Below are positions 60,720-64,000 of a stretch of DNA of 64,000 bases, piece after piece. The stretch is from the NCBI RefSeq assembly GCF_016086655.4, contig NC_052133.2:45314383-45378382 (forward strand), written 5' to 3'. Origin of the DNA: Lepeophtheirus salmonis. Its lineage: Eukaryota; Arthropoda; Copepoda; Siphonostomatoida; Caligidae. Each line of letters opens with the position of its first letter. Within the stretch, counting starts at the first letter, position 1. A program made the translations under genes and the position numbers. The notes under the pieces are model-generated. The model saw only the letters and a list, made by a program, of their open reading frames with translations, did no database searches and was not told the DNA's origin.

Positions 60720-62935
60720 ATGAATGGACTACCTCCTGATAAGCCACCAGATGAAAAATATGGGGGCCCTTAAACTAGGAAAGAGAGGAAAACCAGGTGA
60801 TACGAATATTTTTCAAAGTTTGACTCAAAGCATTTATGCATGACAAACATTCACAGAAGGCAACCCACTTGAAAAAGAAAAAAATATTAAAGCATGTAGA
60901 TGCTTATGATATTGCTTTAAAATATTCCTTCAAAGCACACGAAATTGCAGGGGCAAATCTTAAATTTGGCCCTAATCAAGGGTGTTTCTAAACATAACAT
61001 CCGGTTGACGAGAAGTAAAGTGAAGAACCTCATGGGAACCTTTTTGTGGATGACAAGGAGTGAAAGAACAAACTTGTACCTCAGAATTAAATTGAAAGGA
61101 TGAACAAAATTTGGGTTGATGAAAACTATATCGTCTCAGGTAACTCTTATGATAACTCAAATCGGGAACCAGATAAAGAAATTGAATAGTGTAAAAAAGA
61201 ACAAAGTATAAATATTGGTGAAGTTATTAGCCCAAAAATACCTTCCAAACCTCCAAAACCAAGAAAACTTAGTATAAATAGAGATATCATATTGAAAAGC
61301 GCTTAATGATTTGGTACCACTGTGTACAAAAAAATATAAACGAGTTACGCCATGGTGGACAGAAGAAATGACAAGATTAAGTAAAGAAACGGAGAAAGCT
61401 GAGCAAAGAGTAAGAAAAACACAAAGGAGTAATTATAGAGCTGACTACTATAAATGTTAAACAGAATCTAGGAGGGTAATTGAACTGGAAAGATAAAGGC
61501 ATTGGAGGGAGAGATGAACAGAGTTGGATTCTTACACAGCAATATCAGCTGCAATAAAACGACAAAATGGGCATAATGGACCAAGTATGGGAATGTTAAG
61601 TAATAGAAGTGAGGGATTTCGGTAATGGACGGCTTAAATGATTAAGTGAGAGGGCATTTTTGGGAATCATTACACATGGGTCAGATAAAACATATGCGGA
61701 AGTAAGTGTGAATGTATTGTCTTAAAACATGAACGCAAAATAGACAAATAGTATAATAGTTTTTCTGATTTAGGATGTTTTTAAATAGCTTAAAAAAGTT
61801 GGACCTGATGGACTTTCCCCTGTAGTTTTCCAAAATTTACCAGATGGGTATTATGAGAGAATTGCTGTTTTGTTTAGTAAGACTGCAACTACAGACTTAA
61901 ATTTGAACAGAACAATTATAGAATGGGTAAGCCTATACAAGTATGTGGTATAGTTATCGACAAAAGATTAAATTGAAAAGCTCATTTGGATTACGTTATC
62001 AAAAAGGCTACAATGTCCTTCTTCTCTTTGCTCGTAAAATGATTGGGAGGCATTGGGGTTTAAAACCCCTTTACGGTAAATGGATACGTAAGGACTATGT
62101 CAAATAGATTTTGACTTACAGAGCAGGAATATGGTTACCACGGATAATAACGAAGGAGTTCCAGATTGAGAAGAATAAACAGATTAGCATGCCTACTGTT
62201 TTGTAGTGTGATGAGACCTATAGCAACTAGAGCTATGGAAATCTTGCTTAATGCAGAACCTCTATATCTAAGAATGAAACAACGAAAAATATCAACCCAT
62301 AGGAGGTTAGAACGAGACATTTCTATAAACTAGATCCCTTTAAATGGAACCAAAGGAAGGGCTTGGTGGATGCAAGAAGAGTTGAAATTTCTTTGAAGCA
62401 CCCAAATGCCTATCAAAATTTCTTCACGGGTCAACAAGTTAGGCCGATAGAAGAAATAAAGAGTTTGAAAGGAATGTGACAATAACCTGAATAAAAGAAC
62501 ATTGGGATTATATAGGAAATTAATATGCAGATGCGCCTACCAAGAATGGTGGAACTATATATGGAAATAATTGGAAGTGGAAGTTTCCAAGAGTGCAGTT
62601 TTGTCCCATATAAATAAGTACATAAAGAAAACATGGAAACAGGAATGGGTAGAAGACACAACGTGCAGACAAGCAAAACTATTTGTGGAGGGGCCTAGTT
62701 TGGGATGGAAAATTCTTGAAAACAGGAGAAGCATCTATAAACATTATCATTGGCTTCATTACAGGGCATATTTCTTAAGGAAGCAACTAAAGTAAAGAGA
62801 ATGCTGGAAGATCCTTCAATGCAGATTGTGAGGAGATACAACTAAAACTCTACTTTATTTGTGGGTAGAGTGTAATGCCTTGGAGAGTATAAAAAGGAAA
62901 ATATGGTAGACTTGTAAAAAAAAAAAAAAAAAAAA
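60720..62935 (+). pseudogene. 5'-truncated LINE (Jockey-like) with RNase H, decayed
   Basis: A non-LTR retrotransposon remnant ending in a 20-base A run at 62916-62935. Blocks in order: TPWWTEEMTRLSKETEKAEQ (61347 on), the linker before reverse transcriptase; KKVGPDGLSPVVF (near 61792), the RT fingers motif; GIVIDKRLN.KAHLDYVIKK (near 61950), the RT thumb; RINRLACLLFCSVMRPIATR (near 62175); DYIGN.YADAPTKNGG (near 62505), an RNase H end motif; and an open frame to 62795 with EVSKSAVLSHINKYIKKTW then CRQAKLFVEGPS. A CxxC-like segment follows near 62815-62860. The RT palm with the YADD catalytic motif is missing between the second and third blocks. Many stops are present. Confidence 0.8.
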
Positions 62936-63800
62936 TTTTACTCTACATTGAAGCCGTTGATAAGACTGGCATTTTTAGTAACGCTATTTGAATTGGTGTT
63001 GTTAGTTTTATAGTCTGTTTTGGTTTTAGGCATTTTTGTAGTAAAAAATGTGATTTTAGGTGATGAAAATATTTCCTAGTCTTAGGGGTATATGTTACAC
63101 GGGTTGCCACATTTAATTGGGTTTTCTGGGGGGAAGTGGTCCACATACCCTTAAAGTGTGAAATAGTAAAAAAAGTAAATGTACTGGCAACTCCAAAAAA
63201 CTGGGGAACTAATAAATACACTTGATTTTTTTAAAATATATATCAGTTATATTTTTGAATAACCCCATTAACTAAATCGAATGACCGATGAGTCCTTTTG
63301 TCTAATACTTAAACAAGTTGATCATTACTAATCTATAAGGAGAATAAAACTAGCTTCAAAAGTATTAATAATACTTCAATACAAACCTTATGAAGGTGTC
63401 ACATAACAACAAGGCGTAAACTGAGAGTCAACATGGTCTATCTGACATTTTTTTTGAAATTTGAGGTCTATGTCTCAAATAACTTTAAAGTTAGCCTTCC
63501 CCAAACTCCTTCGTTATTATCTGCGGTATACCTGGATCATTAGTTAATGCAGATATTGTAGTATTTAGAGATCAGGGGTAGATCTATCTACAAAATTTTA
63601 AGCGTAATTTTAGTATCACAAAGCTCTATCTGCTGACAACCAATAGCAGGACGGGAAATGAGTCAATGCCAGCCATAGAAATAGCAACAGAAGCTATAGT
63701 CTTCCTCTGAACACTTACAATGTAAGAGTTTGCATAGTTATCCATCTATACACATTGGATATAAATCACTAACGCCTGCAACTTTACAACACAAACATAC
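62936..63800. other. Intergenic stretch 3' of the LINE
   Basis: A T/G-rich patch at 62940-63230 is open on the minus strand (62943-63221) but shows no domain. No target duplication for the LINE could be defined. No other feature is supported. Confidence 0.35.
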
Positions 63801-63805
63801 AAAAT

Positions 63806-63940
63806 ATGTGTGGAACTCCAGTGACTTTAAAATTGTGTCTGAGCAAGTGTAATGTTGTCCCACAAGAAATTAAGGATGTAATCCGTAAACATTTGAAACT
63901 AAAATTGAATGACGACAAATTTGTTGTATGTCTCGATTAA
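63806..63940 (+). other. Unrecognised small open frame, 44 codons
   Basis: ATG at 63806 to TAA at 63938-63940. It encodes MCGTPVTLKLCLSKCNVVPQ then EIKDVIRKHLKLKLNDDKFV and VCLD. The composition is protein-like (mixed charged and small residues, four Cys) and unlike nearby chance frames. It could be an exon, a small gene or a transposon fragment. No homologue was recognised. Confidence 0.2.
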
Positions 63941-64000
63941 CAAAATGTATTTCCTTGCCTACAGACAAACCGTCAAAAACTTTTTTTATATACGAAAAAT

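Noticed and set aside
1..64000. CRISPR array, tRNA, rRNA or prokaryotic operon
   Set aside because: No regular spacer array, cloverleaf-like G+C-rich tract, rRNA-like sequence or clustered gene series was seen; the only regular short array is the 19-bp minisatellite.

Overview
This window is A+T-rich animal nuclear DNA. It has one clear host-gene exon and many decayed transposable elements. The long non-coding stretches, the splice acceptor upstream of the main open frame, the poly(A) signal, the many TA-flanked mariner-type insertions and an A-tailed LINE remnant all point to an arthropod. My best guess is a copepod of the sea-louse type (Lepeophtheirus), because several transposase remnants resemble families I associate with that genus. 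That assignment is from memory and is not proven here. I saw no prokaryotic operon, CRISPR array, tRNA or rRNA.

The only confident host gene is the large last exon at 15997-17438 (+). It encodes TM2 to the C-terminus of an SLC2-type (Tret1/GLUT-like) sugar transporter. The exon begins at a pyrimidine-tract/AG acceptor, and an AATAAA signal lies about 260 bp past the stop. I could not recognise the 5' exon carrying TM1.

Layout. 1-9 kb: an internally deleted mariner (589-1084), a terminal-inverted-repeat MITE (1887-2320), a hAT-type element with a perfect 8-bp duplication (4005-5127), a 19-bp tandem array (6381-6513) and a mariner deletion derivative with TA ends (8469-9063). 10-15 kb: three mariner transposase remnants of different lineages. 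16-17.7 kb: the transporter exon. 18-34 kb: mostly quiet A+T-rich DNA with mariner remnants, an unrecognised coding-like relic (20080-20424) and dispersed repeats. 34-51 kb: two more hAT-type insertions, several Tc1/mariner fragments and a recurrent TTGTACAAGTTGCAAC motif. 57-63 kb: a dense nest of a deleted mariner (57266-58035), then a full-length but dead pogo/Tigger-like element (58051-60344), then a 5'-truncated LINE with RNase H and a poly(A) tail (60720-62935).

Transpositional history dominates the region. At least six distinguishable Tc1/mariner lineages, three hAT-like elements, one pogo-like element and one non-LTR element are present, and none has an intact transposase or reverse transcriptase. 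One mariner deletion derivative ('family A') recurs five times, and four copies share the same internal structure. I found no evidence of a novel multi-gene biological system. The most useful leads are the trans-mobilised mariner derivative, the hAT elements with clear ends, two coding-like relics I could not name, and the short repeat families.
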